NCBI GenBank assembly: GCA_934692485.1
Contig: CAKUTX010000010.1
Span: 1 to 53,832 of the forward strand
From: an uncultured Candidatus Melainabacteria bacterium
Lineage (GTDB): Bacteria > Cyanobacteriota > Vampirovibrionia > Gastranaerophilales > Gastranaerophilaceae
Direction of reading: 5' to 3'
Length of the DNA: 53,832 bases
The notes beneath the pieces were generated by a model. That model did not search any database. It was not told the origin of the DNA and saw nothing but the letters and a program-made list of their open reading frames with translations. Numbering within the stretch: position 1 is the first letter of the stretch; each line of letters starts with the position of its first letter. The position numbers and the translations under genes were made by a program. This document shows positions 44,586 through 52,508 of this stretch, in pieces.

Positions 44586-45227
44586 ATGTCAAACATTTTA
44601 GTATATTTATTGGATAAGAAAATTTACATTAACCTTACTAACAGATGTACCAATGACTGTATTTTTTGCCTCAGAAAAGACAAAGATGACGTTGTTGGTC
44701 AGACTTTATGGTTGGATAACGAGAACTCTACCGCCAAAGATGTTATAGAACAATTTGAAATCAAACGAAATGAGCTGATAACCGAGTATAACTCTCCATT
44801 TACAGAAGTTATTTTCTGCGGTTACGGAGAACCGATGCTCAAGTTTGACGTCTTAACACAAGTCGCAAAATACATCAAAAACAATTACCCAAAAACAAAA
44901 ATCAGAGTAAACACTAATGGGCATGCCAATTATGTGTATAAAAAAAATGTTGTTCCTGAATGTAAAGAAATTATTGACGAATTTTCAGTCAGCTTAAATG
45001 GCTCTACAAAAGAAGAATATAATGAACTTTCTCAACCTAAATTTGACGAAGCTTATGATGAAACAAAAAAATTTATCAAAGCTTGTTCCGATGAAGGAAT
45101 TTCTGTTGTAGCAAGCGTTGTAGAAGGTTATAAAGGCAGACATTTAGATTTATCCAAATGCGAAAATATTGCACAGAGTTTAGGTGCAAAATTTCGAGTT
45201 AGAGAATGGATTAAAAACGGTTATTAA
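44586..45227 (+). CDS. Small radical SAM protein (TatD-associated type)
   Basis: 213 residues, unusually short for a radical SAM enzyme. INLTNRCTNDCIFCLRK gives the CxxxCxxC cluster (C21, C25, C28); VIFCGYGEPMLKFDVL and VNTNGHANYVYKKN complete the SAM site. Its length and the YINLTNRCTNDC opening match the family often found beside tatD. AAAGG precedes the ATG. It lies alone, before the acyl-CoA synthetase gene. Confidence 0.85.
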   Translation: MSNILVYLLDKKIYINLTNRCTNDCIFCLRKDKDDVVGQTLWLDNENSTAKDVIEQFEIKRNELITEYNSPFTEVIFCGYGEPMLKFDVLTQVAKYIKNNYPKTKIRVNTNGHANYVYKKNVVPECKEIIDEFSVSLNGSTKEEYNELSQPKFDEAYDETKKFIKACSDEGISVVASVVEGYKGRHLDLSKCENIAQSLGAKFRVREWIKNGY

Positions 45228-45274
45228 AAATACACAAAAAATAGAAATATAACTTCAAAAAAAAGAAAGGAAAA

Positions 45275-47437
45275 ATGATGAACATTTTAGACAAAATCAT
45301 GAAACCGAAATCAATCGCGGTTATTGGTGCGTCAACAAAAGAACACACCATCGGTTCTGATATTATGAAAAGATTACAGGAATACAACTTCAACGGAAAA
45401 ATTTATCCTGTAAACCCTAAAGGCGGAATTATTGAAGGTTTACAAGCTTACACTTCTGTATTAGAAGTTCCTGGAGAAGTTGATCTTGCTATCATCGTAG
45501 TTAACGCAAAATTCGTATTATCAACAATTGACCAATGTCACGAAAAAGGCATCAAAGGTCTTTGTATAATTACAGCAGGCTTCAAAGAAACAGGCAAAGA
45601 AGGCGCTGAAGTAGAAAAACAATTGGTAGAAAAAATTCATGAATACGGCATGAGATGTGTTGGCCCTAACTGCTTAGGTGTTGTAAACACTCACCCTGAC
45701 GTTAGAATGGACGGATGTTTTGCAGAATCTCTACCTGAACGTGGAAACATTGGTTTCGTTTCTCAATCAGGTGCTTTAGGTGGCGGCATCTTGAACATCT
45801 TGAAAGACTTAAATCTTGGTTTTGCTCAATTCATTTCAATCGGTAACCAAGCTGATGTAAATGCTGAAACAGCTCTTGAATACTGGGAAAATGATGAAGA
45901 CGTAAAACAAATTTTGTTATACATGGAATCAATCCAAGATCCAGCAAACTTCAGAAAATTAGCTACAAGAATTACAAAGAAAAAACCTATTCTAGCTTTG
46001 AAATCAGGTAGATCAGCTGCAGGTGCTTCTGCTGCATCTTCTCACACTGGTTCTTTGGCTGGTGCGGATAAAGCTGCTGCTGCATTGTTACACCAATCAG
46101 GTATTATCAGAGAATTTTCTTTGAAAAACTTGTTTGCTACAGCTAAAGTATTCTCAACTTGTCCTATTCCAAAAGGAGATAGAGTTGCTATTATCACAAA
46201 CTCAGGTGGTCCTGGTATTATGGCTACAGATGCTGTTTGCGAATACGGAATGCAAATGGCTAAATTAACAGACGCTACAAAAGACAAATTAAGAAGTTTC
46301 TTACCTTCTGCAGCATCAGTTAAAAACCCTGTAGATATGATTGCTTCAGCTCCAATCGAACACTACAAGCAAACATTAGAAACAGTTATTGCTGATGAAA
46401 ATGTTGATATGATTATCACAATCTATCTTCCATTCTTAGGATTGAAAGATATTGATGTTGCTAAAGCTTTGATGGAAATTAAAGCAGAACATTCTGAAAA
46501 ACCTGTAATCGGTGTATTCATGACTAAGAGTGAATTCTTTACAAAACTTTCTGATATGGAAGTTAACATGCCATTCTTTATGTATGCAGAAGAAGCTGCT
46601 GACGGTTTGAACAGATTGAACGAACAAAGACTTTGGATTGAAAAACCTGAAGGAAAAGTTCCTTGCTATTCAGACGTAGACAAAGCTAAAGTTGACAGCA
46701 TTATCAAAAACGCGTTGAAAGAAAACAGAGCTCAATTAACAACTCTTGAATCAATCGATGTATTGCAAGCATACGGAATCAGAGCTTGCAAATATGGTTT
46801 GGCAACAAACGAAGAAGAAGTTGTAAATCTTGGAAATTCAATCGGTTACCCTGTTGTAATGAAAATGACTTCAAAAACAACATCTCACAAAACAGATGTT
46901 GGTGGTGTTGTTGTAAACATCAAATCAGAAGAACAATTGAGAAAAGAATACAAAGGACTTCTTGAAAGATTGGAAGCTAAAGGCTTGTTAGAAGGTCTTG
47001 AAGGCGTAATTATTCAAGAAATGGTAAAAGGTTCTCGTGAAATGGTTTGCGGTATCGCAACAGATCCTCAATACGGTCCTATGATGATGTTCGGATTAGG
47101 CGGTGTATTCGTAGAAGTTATGAAAGACGTAACATTCAGAATTGCTCCATTGACTGACACAGATGCAATGGATATGATTAAATCTGTTAAAGCTTACAAA
47201 CTTCTTGAAGGAGCTAGAGGCACAAAACCTGCTCAAATCGACCAAATTCAAGAAACATTATTGAGATTATCTCAATTAGTTAACGACTACAAATTCATCG
47301 ATGAATTAGATATTAACCCATTGTTAATCTCTGAAACAACTGGTGAAGGTATTGCCGTTGACGGACGTATTAAAGTTAGATTGGAAGAAGCTAAAGAAGC
47401 TCTAGCTTGCAATTGTGCAACTTGCTCTTGCTGCTAA
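45275..47437 (+). CDS. ADP-forming acetate-CoA ligase (acyl-CoA synthetase)
   Basis: 720 residues, fused alpha+beta form. The N-terminal CoA-binding domain (IAVIGASTKEHTIGSDI, about 14-30) is followed by the succinyl-CoA-synthetase-like domains with a phosphohistidine candidate in SSHTGSLAGADKA (near 255) and a C-terminal ATP-grasp domain (YPVVMKMTSKTTSHKTDVGGVVV, near 525; MKDVTFRIAPL). It turns acetyl-CoA plus ADP and phosphate into acetate and ATP, a key fermentation step beside AdhE. The C-terminus carries an unusual tail with CNCATCSCC. Confidence 0.93.
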   Translation: MMNILDKIMKPKSIAVIGASTKEHTIGSDIMKRLQEYNFNGKIYPVNPKGGIIEGLQAYTSVLEVPGEVDLAIIVVNAKFVLSTIDQCHEKGIKGLCIITAGFKETGKEGAEVEKQLVEKIHEYGMRCVGPNCLGVVNTHPDVRMDGCFAESLPERGNIGFVSQSGALGGGILNILKDLNLGFAQFISIGNQADVNAETALEYWENDEDVKQILLYMESIQDPANFRKLATRITKKKPILALKSGRSAAGASAASSHTGSLAGADKAAAALLHQSGIIREFSLKNLFATAKVFSTCPIPKGDRVAIITNSGGPGIMATDAVCEYGMQMAKLTDATKDKLRSFLPSAASVKNPVDMIASAPIEHYKQTLETVIADENVDMIITIYLPFLGLKDIDVAKALMEIKAEHSEKPVIGVFMTKSEFFTKLSDMEVNMPFFMYAEEAADGLNRLNEQRLWIEKPEGKVPCYSDVDKAKVDSIIKNALKENRAQLTTLESIDVLQAYGIRACKYGLATNEEEVVNLGNSIGYPVVMKMTSKTTSHKTDVGGVVVNIKSEEQLRKEYKGLLERLEAKGLLEGLEGVIIQEMVKGSREMVCGIATDPQYGPMMMFGLGGVFVEVMKDVTFRIAPLTDTDAMDMIKSVKAYKLLEGARGTKPAQIDQIQETLLRLSQLVNDYKFIDELDINPLLISETTGEGIAVDGRIKVRLEEAKEALACNCATCSCC

Positions 47438-47460
47438 TCAATTTATCTAAATTTAAAGCT

Positions 47461-47494
47461 AAAAAACGACATCTCTTGTAGGTGTCGTTTTTTG
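47461..47494 (+). terminator. Intrinsic terminator after the acyl-CoA synthetase gene
   Basis: AAAAAACGACA and TGTCGTTTTTT pair over 11 bp with a 12-base loop, ending in T's. Confidence 0.9.
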
Positions 47495-47594
47495 ATATTA
47501 ATATTTATTAAATTTTATTTTTAATTTGGCAATTATTTTTTTTCAGAGTATTATTAGAATGTAAATATTACCCCAACATGAAGGAAGGCTAAGA

Positions 47595-47915
47595 ATGAAT
47601 TTTGGCATTGAAAGAAGAATTAACGCTGCTATTGGAGCAACTATGGACAGACGCTATATTACGAAAAGAGCTAAAAAAGAATCTACTTTGAAAGGTATTG
47701 ATTTGCAATATTATAATGATTTGAAAAAAGTCTCAGGACCTTCAGTCCACAATCCAGTAAAAGTCGCTAAAAACTGGATAAAAGCATACAATCATAATAT
47801 TACAAGACTAAAAAATGTTGAGGCTTGGAATGCTCCATTTAAAAAGCAATCACAAGTCGCACAAATAGCAAAAACAATATTAAGCAAAATTATTAAACCT
47901 TTCAAACGCGTATAA
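47595..47915 (+). CDS. Small basic protein of unknown function
   Basis: 106 residues, strongly basic (many Lys/Arg), starting MNFGIERRINAAIGATMDRRYITKRAKKE. No membrane segment or known motif. GAAGGAAGGC lies upstream and a terminator (47925..47954) follows, so it is a single-gene transcript. A nucleic-acid or membrane-surface role would fit its charge, but it is not recognised. Confidence 0.7.
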   Translation: MNFGIERRINAAIGATMDRRYITKRAKKESTLKGIDLQYYNDLKKVSGPSVHNPVKVAKNWIKAYNHNITRLKNVEAWNAPFKKQSQVAQIAKTILSKIIKPFKRV

Positions 47916-47924
47916 CACATAATT

Positions 47925-47954
47925 AAAAAGGGGATTTCAAAATCCCTTTTTTAA
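47925..47954 (+). terminator. Intrinsic terminator after the small basic protein gene
   Basis: AAAAAGGG and CCCTTTTTT enclose a short loop; the hairpin ends in a T-run. Confidence 0.8.
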
Positions 47955-47999
47955 TGCAAAAAAATTGACCTTATTTTATATTAATGATTTAATCAATAT

Positions 48000-48677
48000 A
48001 TGAATTACATTTTTTATTTTTTAATAGTAATTTCAATTATAGTCGGCGCCGTAAACGGGCGACTTTCAGATGTCGTGAATTCAATATTAACAGGGGCAGA
48101 ACTTTCTGTTAAAATAGCATTTTCACTAATCGGAATTATGGCTTTTTGGCTTGGGATGATGAAAATAGCTGAAAAATGCGGACTTATCAATATCATTGCA
48201 AAGATTATCAAACCAATAACAAAGAGATTATTTAATGAAATTCCTGAGAATTCACCGGCCATAGGCGATATAGCAATGAGTCTTTCTGCAAATGCATTCG
48301 GGCTTGCAAATGCCGCCACTCCGATAGGAATTAAGGCAATGGAAGAATTGCAAAAACAAAATACAGACAAAACTTCTGCCTCAAACGCAATGTGTATGTT
48401 TTTGGCGATGAATACTGCAGGTTTCCAATTAATTCCGGCAACGGTAATAGCTGTATTAATAGGAATTGGCTACAAAAACCCTACAGAAATTATAGCTCCG
48501 ACTCTTTTGGTAACAAGTATAGCATTTGTTAGCGCAATTATTTTGGCTAAAATATTCCAAAAATTTTGGACGAAACAGAACAAAACATTCTCCTCTCCAC
48601 TTGAAAATAGTGAGCAATTGGCAACAGCCACGGCTGACATTACAAATGAGAATAATAAGCAAGAGGAGGAGGCATAG
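48000..48677 (+). CDS. spmA: Spore maturation protein A-like membrane protein
   Basis: 225 residues with several membrane segments. AELSVKIAFSLIGIMAFWLGMMKIAEKCGLI and AIGDIAMSLSANAFGLANAATPIGIKAMEELQ are signature stretches of the SpmA/nucleoside-recognition (Gate) family. The last 30 residues are a polar tail. No Shine-Dalgarno is visible before the ATG. It forms a pair with spmB five bases downstream. The lineage is not known to sporulate, and the pair occurs in many non-sporulating bacteria, where its job is unclear. Confidence 0.9.
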   Translation: MNYIFYFLIVISIIVGAVNGRLSDVVNSILTGAELSVKIAFSLIGIMAFWLGMMKIAEKCGLINIIAKIIKPITKRLFNEIPENSPAIGDIAMSLSANAFGLANAATPIGIKAMEELQKQNTDKTSASNAMCMFLAMNTAGFQLIPATVIAVLIGIGYKNPTEIIAPTLLVTSIAFVSAIILAKIFQKFWTKQNKTFSSPLENSEQLATATADITNENNKQEEEA

Positions 48678-48682
48678 GCAAA

Positions 48683-49216
48683 ATGTTTCAATCTTTAATG
48701 AACATAATATCACTCTGGGTGCTTCCTGCGATTATCTTATTAATCCTTACAATGGGATTATTAAAAAAAGTGCCGCTATACGAAACATTTACGGACGGAG
48801 CGAAAGACGGATTTAAAGTTGCAGTAAATATAATTCCATATCTTGTTGCGATAATCGTTGCAATCTCAATGTTTAGAGCATCCGGAATTATAGAAATGTT
48901 AGGCAATTTTTTAGCACCAATACTTTCAAAATTCAACGTTCCAGCAGATACAATCCCAATAATGATTGTTCGCTCACTGTCAGGCTCTGCCGCTCTTGGA
49001 GTTTTTTCTGATATTGCAAACCATCTTGGTCCTGATGATTATGCGACAAAACTTTCGGCAGTAATGGTAGGTTCAAGCGAAACAACCTTTTATGTTTTAG
49101 CAGTATACTTTGGTTCAGTAGGAATTTCCAAACTAAGATACGCACTTTTAGTTGGCTTATTAGCAGATTTTATTGGAATTGTTGCAGCAATCTCGGTCTG
49201 TAATTTAATGTTCTAA
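48683..49216 (+). CDS. spmB: Spore maturation protein B-like membrane protein
   Basis: 177 residues. GLLKKVPLYETFTDGAKDGFKVAVNIIPYLVAIIVAISMFRASG and IMIVRSLSGSAALGVFSDIANHLGPDDY..VGSSETTFYVLAVYFGSVG are the SpmB/Gate family motifs. Five or so membrane segments. Together with SpmA it should make a membrane complex. Its 3' end overlaps the convergent zinc-ribbon gene by 47 bases. Confidence 0.9.
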   Translation: MFQSLMNIISLWVLPAIILLILTMGLLKKVPLYETFTDGAKDGFKVAVNIIPYLVAIIVAISMFRASGIIEMLGNFLAPILSKFNVPADTIPIMIVRSLSGSAALGVFSDIANHLGPDDYATKLSAVMVGSSETTFYVLAVYFGSVGISKLRYALLVGLLADFIGIVAAISVCNLMF

Positions 49217-49553
49217 AATCATTATCAATCCAGCTTTGCGTATATTTTTCGCCAGAATTATTTACAACAGCTTTTACTAAAACAGCATAACTTATATCTA
49301 TAAAATTTATCTTGTTAATTCGTTCTACAACAAACTCTCGTCCACCGCAATTATGGCAAAAATGTTTTTCAGGCACTATATGCCTATTTTTAATAATCCC
49401 CTTCAATTTGACACCACAACAAGCGCAACGAATCAAATACCACTGATTTTCTACTAACTCCCCACAATCGGGGCAATAAGCAAAATCAACGTCTGGGCGA
49501 ACTTTTGAATGTTCGCAAACCTTATTAAATCTAAATAACTCCAATATAGTCAT
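49170..49553 (-). CDS. Zinc-ribbon protein of unknown function
   Basis: 127 residues. CPDCGE, CACCG and CHNCGG give three cysteine pairs, so at least one zinc ribbon. The rest is a small mixed fold. The run CCGVKLKGIIKNRHIVPEKHF..CHNCGG..VERINKINF parallels CCGALHKTKSYRIVP..CPVCGH..LTRID of the protein at 28671..29111, suggesting a shared family. Its 3' end overlaps spmB. Function unknown; such ribbons often bind nucleic acid. Confidence 0.75.
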   Translation of the reverse strand: MTILELFRFNKVCEHSKVRPDVDFAYCPDCGELVENQWYLIRCACCGVKLKGIIKNRHIVPEKHFCHNCGGREFVVERINKINFIDISYAVLVKAVVNNSGEKYTQSWIDNDFRTLNYRPRLLQQFQ

Positions 49554-49704
49554 ATTTTTTTTATAATTATATTTTATTCAAAGTCAATATTACCCAACAG
49601 ACCTATGATAAATTATCCAATAAGCTAATTGGCACAACAACGTTTCTTTTATTAAATATAATTATTAAATCTTTTTCATACTTCCAGCTATTCTTAATTC
49701 CAAC

Positions 49705-49735
49705 GAGCCTCTACTTTGAGGCTCTTTTCTTTTTT
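49705..49735 (+). terminator. Hairpin with T-run on the plus strand
   Basis: GAGCCTC-TACTTT-GAGGCTC is followed by TTTTCTTTTTT. No plus-strand gene ends nearby (spmB ends about 490 bases upstream), so it may end an unseen small RNA or long spmAB read-through. Confidence 0.6.
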
Positions 49736-50010
49736 CACCCTCTGCAACAATATTCTTACATACTTCATATATTGGTATTGAGTTTTACGCACGTAGCCCT
49801 CTGTGACAATACTTTCCATACTTCATATATTGGTGTAGTCTTTTCACCCTCTGCAACAATATTCATACATACTTCATATATTGGTACTGAGTTTTACGCA
49901 CGTAGCCCATTGTGACAATATTAGTTCCTACCTCATACATTGGTATTGAGTTTTACGCACGTAGCCCACTGTGACAATGTTCATACATACTTCATATAAC
50001 CCTAAAACGA
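49732..50010. repeat. Degenerate tandem repeat, about five units of 51-59 bp
   Basis: Each unit carries a variant of TACTTCATATATTGGTATTG followed by either TTTTACGCACGTAGCCC or TTTTCACCCTCTGCAAC and a (T)G(T)GACAATATT-like stretch. Unit lengths alternate and both halves are conserved, so it is not a CRISPR. On the minus strand one frame reads like GYVRKTQYQYMKYV, but stops break it. The gap 49554..50103 holds no gene otherwise. Confidence 0.75.
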
Positions 50011-50042
50011 ACTTATTTCGCAGTCTTTTATGATTAATTCCT

Positions 50043-50080
50043 AAAAAAATAAAAAGGCTGGACATTCTTGCCCAACCTTT
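50043..50080 (-). terminator. Intrinsic terminator after the 189-residue protein gene
   Basis: On the minus strand AAAGGTTGG and CCAGCCTTT pair over 9 bp (one G-T), followed by TTATTTTTTT. Confidence 0.85.
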
Positions 50081-50103
50081 AATTCCAATATTAATTAAAT
50101 AAT

Positions 50104-50673
50104 TTACTTAATTCTTTTTGCAACTTTTAAAATCATTTCGCCAATATTTTTCAAAACAGGTCTTTCGCAACCGTTAGCATCTGTTGCGACAGCCATTCCC
50201 ATTTTTTGCAATCTACCTTTTAAACCTTCTGCAAATGTTCGTTTTACTGGCAAAATCTCGTAACCTCCGATTACTTCCTTCCCTTTTTGGCGTACAACAG
50301 ATTCTAAACCTGTTTCTTTATCTAAAACATGAGTAGATGAATATTCTTTACCTTTCCTGCACACCGTATTAGTTTTAACAGACATATTTTCAACATTTTT
50401 CAATTCTTGAGATTTAGTAACCGCACCACCAACTGGCATACGAGTGTATTCTTCTAATTTAGTAGTTCCACCATTCTTATAATAATTAACACTACTATAT
50501 TCACCCCTTGGTCCATCATAACTAGCATATTGAATAGTAGCATCACTAGGAATACAGGTTTTAGGAATATTGCCCCATCGGACTTTTGGGACATTAGCAT
50601 CAGCTAGTGGGTATTCAGAATATTGGCTCAACACCTGTTTTGGGAAACAAATTGATAAATCAGTCATTTTCAT
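50104..50673 (-). CDS. Protein of unknown function behind the conserved leader
   Basis: 189 residues, no signal peptide, no clear membrane segment. MTDLSICFPKQVLSQYSEYPLADANVPKVRWGNIPKTC is followed by a polar, Lys/Glu-rich, partly beta region (SVNYYKNGGTTKLEEYTR, STHVLDKETGLESVVRQKGKEVIGGYE) and a basic C-terminus (GEMILKVAKRIK). The beta stretches and 'KETG' turns recall the repeat part of the 371-residue protein at 31322, but I cannot claim homology. AAAGGAAA precedes the ATG. Confidence 0.7.
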   Translation of the reverse strand: MKMTDLSICFPKQVLSQYSEYPLADANVPKVRWGNIPKTCIPSDATIQYASYDGPRGEYSSVNYYKNGGTTKLEEYTRMPVGGAVTKSQELKNVENMSVKTNTVCRKGKEYSSTHVLDKETGLESVVRQKGKEVIGGYEILPVKRTFAEGLKGRLQKMGMAVATDANGCERPVLKNIGEMILKVAKRIK

Positions 50674-50739
50674 AACAAATTTTTCCTTTCTACAATTAAA
50701 TATTTTCTACACATCAACATGAAAACTTTAACAACAGAA

Positions 50740-50846
50740 AAATTGCCACAGTGCCCCTCATAGCATAGCATAGCATAGCATAGCATAGAGGCATTATGAC
50801 AGGATTTCAGCCTATTTTAAACTCATCTTTACATTTTGTTACATGA
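50740..50846 (-). promoter_or_regulatory. Conserved promoter-leader element, copy 2
   Basis: Read on the minus strand: GTAACAAAATGTAAAGA, then at the same distance as in copy 1 CATAATGC (-10), then six perfect CTATG pentamers, then GGGGCACTGTGGCAATTTTTC, which matches copy 1 (GGGGCACTATAGCAAGTTTTT). It drives 50104..50673. Confidence 0.75.
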
Positions 50847-50916
50847 CGAATTCTATAAACTCGATGAATTCACTCATTTATTTTTTCGGAAATATTCATT
50901 AGTAATTACATCTAAA

Positions 50917-51534
50917 TTACTTTTTAATAATTACATAATCTCCACGCTTAACAATGGAAGAAAGATATTTTATAACCTTATTATTCATCCTAATACAGCC
51001 CATTGAAACCTTTTGCCCTAAACTGGTTGAATCATTATTCCCATGGATAAATTGGCCCGTCATAGAACGTTCCCCAGTAATCGTATTTAATTTATCTAAA
51101 ATAATAATATTTGGCCCATAACTACGTGGATTTTTACGTCTTTTTGTAAATTTTGGCGCTCTAGAATATGGGAAAGTTTCAACATGCGAAACAACACTAT
51201 AACCCTCATAAGTCGGAGTTGAGGGCTTTCCTGACGCAACCAAATAAGCACTAACTGGTTTGCCGTCAGCATCATATTGATACAAAACATTGTTAGACAA
51301 ATTTACAACAAATTTCGCAAGTTTATTCTCACCTGTGCACATAAATCTTGGATTTGGCGAATTTTTTAAAACAATAGAATCAGACGTACCTTCTGGCGGA
51401 ATTTTATTCCTAATCTCAACTAAATCTGATTTTAACTCTCGCTGTGCAAATGTCTTAATTGGACAAAAGCCAACAGTTCCAACAAATGTCCCTACAGCCG
51501 TATATTTAATTATTTTGGGTAAAATTTTCACCAT
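50917..51534 (-). CDS. L,D-transpeptidase (YkuD family)
   Basis: 205 residues. Membrane/signal segment near 8-30. The catalytic block HGNNDSTSLGQKVSMGCIRM (H164, C180, R182) is the YkuD signature HxxxxxxxS-x-G-C-[IV]-R. It makes or edits 3-3 peptide cross-links or attaches proteins to peptidoglycan. The ATG at 51534 lies about 20 bases after the 5S terminator, with only a weak ribosome site; a GTG at the second codon has TTAGG 6 bases upstream and may be the true start. The first six residues MVKILP are shared with the unrelated protein at 53697. Confidence 0.9.
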   Translation of the reverse strand: MVKILPKIIKYTAVGTFVGTVGFCPIKTFAQRELKSDLVEIRNKIPPEGTSDSIVLKNSPNPRFMCTGENKLAKFVVNLSNNVLYQYDADGKPVSAYLVASGKPSTPTYEGYSVVSHVETFPYSRAPKFTKRRKNPRSYGPNIIILDKLNTITGERSMTGQFIHGNNDSTSLGQKVSMGCIRMNNKVIKYLSSIVKRGDYVIIKK

Positions 51535-51667
51535 ATACCTAATATCTATAAAACAAAAGAGAGAATCAAGCTAAATCTCAATTCTCTCTTTTAAAAAAGG
51601 CGCTGGCAACGAGTTATCTTCCCAGGCGGTGGCCCGCCAAGTATTGTCACCGAGGTGAGTCTTTACG
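51523..51667 (-). repeat. Duplicated rRNA-tail segment, copy 1
   Basis: Nearly identical to 53686..53832 (offset 2163-2165, one two-base indel). It covers the end of the first codons of a MVKILP gene, the terminator and at least 67 bases of 5S rRNA. Confidence 0.9.
51548..51592 (-). terminator. Terminator after 5S rRNA, copy 1
   Basis: AAAAGAGAGAAT and ATTCTCTCTTTT form a 12-bp stem with a 14-base loop, followed by GTTTTATAG on the minus strand. Confidence 0.9.
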
Positions 51668-51717
51668 ACCGTGTTCGGGATGGGAACGGGTGTTTTCCTC
51701 ACTCTTAGTCACCAGCA
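51601..51717 (-). rRNA. rrf: 5S ribosomal RNA (no 23S next to it)
   Basis: The minus strand reads GCTGGTGACTAAGAGTG... with the conserved CCCATCCCGAACACGG loop and the closing ...GTTGCCAGCGC helix, about 117 bases. Upstream (51718..51795) the sequence AAGCATGACCTTTTTCGACC looks like the very end of a 23S gene and its spacer, but no 23S body follows; instead a frameshifted protein gene lies there. So this 5S is separated from any 23S by at least two genes. Confidence 0.95.
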
Positions 51718-51830
51718 AGTCTTTGTTGCGTACTCACTGTACTCTGAAAGCTGTGTTCAACTACTAATATACGTAGGTCGAAAAAGGTCATGCTTGGCGA
51801 AATTGCCAAACAACTCGCAAAACTTTTTCT
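51718..51830 (-). other. Remnant 23S-5S spacer
   Basis: On the minus strand CATGACCTTTTTCGACC then a spacer with TAGTAGTTGAACACAGC lead into the 5S. It resembles the usual 23S end (GGCTTGACC) and spacer, but the 23S body is missing. No gene. Confidence 0.5.
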
Positions 51831-52354
51831 TTATCCATGAATATATTTGTCTGAACTTACACATTTACCTGACAAAACATTTTTTATAAAATCTAATGCA
51901 CTTTCTTTTGTTAAAGGAATTTCTTTATCTAAATATGGCACTCGCAACATTGAATTTTTTGGATTTTGTAATGTGCCTCCAGCTACTAATTGCATTTTTT
52001 CACAACTTTCTTTATTAGTTGAATTTTGCCATACTTCTAAATAGCCTTCTTTTTTACCGACACCCATAAACCCTTTTTTCTGAGGGAAAATAGTAGCATC
52101 ACCCAACCTAGATTTTATTTGAAAGCAAAGATGTTTCAATCTACCTAATATCGCAGAGTTTCTATGAAGCTCATACACTGCTGGAAATCCCATTGGATCA
52201 GCTTCCACTTCACACAAACCTTTTTTACATTTTTGACCATATAATGCTCTTAAATCTGAATCAAATTGCTCTAACCGTGCTTTTTTCCCATAATCGAAGT
52301 TTTTCTCAAAAATGTCTTTGCCATACCTAATGAATCATTACTTACTAATACCAC
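51831..52354 (-). pseudogene. Frameshifted gene of unknown function behind the conserved leader
   Basis: A GTG at 52354 has AAAGGTGG 6 bases upstream and opens VLVSNDSLGMAK; at 52317..52319 (an A3 run on the minus strand) the frame must shift by one base to continue as DIFEKNFDYGKKARLEQFDSD and on through the 128-residue frame that ends at 51831. One more A would restore about 173 residues. It could be a true pseudogene, a phase-variable run (short) or a sequencing error. No family recognised; no signal peptide. Confidence 0.6.
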
Positions 52355-52422
52355 AATTTACCACCTTTACTTTTACTTGTTTCGTACACCAACATGTATA
52401 ACAAGTATTTCTATTCAAAATA

Positions 52423-52508
52423 ATTGCCATACCATACCATACCATTAAGAGCATTATTAACTGGATTTGCCCACTTTTTAGACGTTCTTTACATTTCGTA
52501 ACATGCAA
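52423..52508 (-). promoter_or_regulatory. Conserved promoter-leader element, copy 3
   Basis: Minus strand: CATGTTACGAAATGTAAAGA, then at the same 45-base spacing AATAATGC, then ATGGT pentamers (three and a half), then TGGCAATTATTTTG. It lies upstream of the frameshifted gene. Confidence 0.7.

Noticed and set aside
48526..48816. 96-codon plus-strand frame across the spmA-spmB junction
   Set aside because: It overlaps both genes in another frame and has no start signal.
49732..50010. CRISPR-like array
   Set aside because: The stretches between the best repeats are themselves conserved, unit length alternates and no cas gene is near, so it is a tandem repeat.
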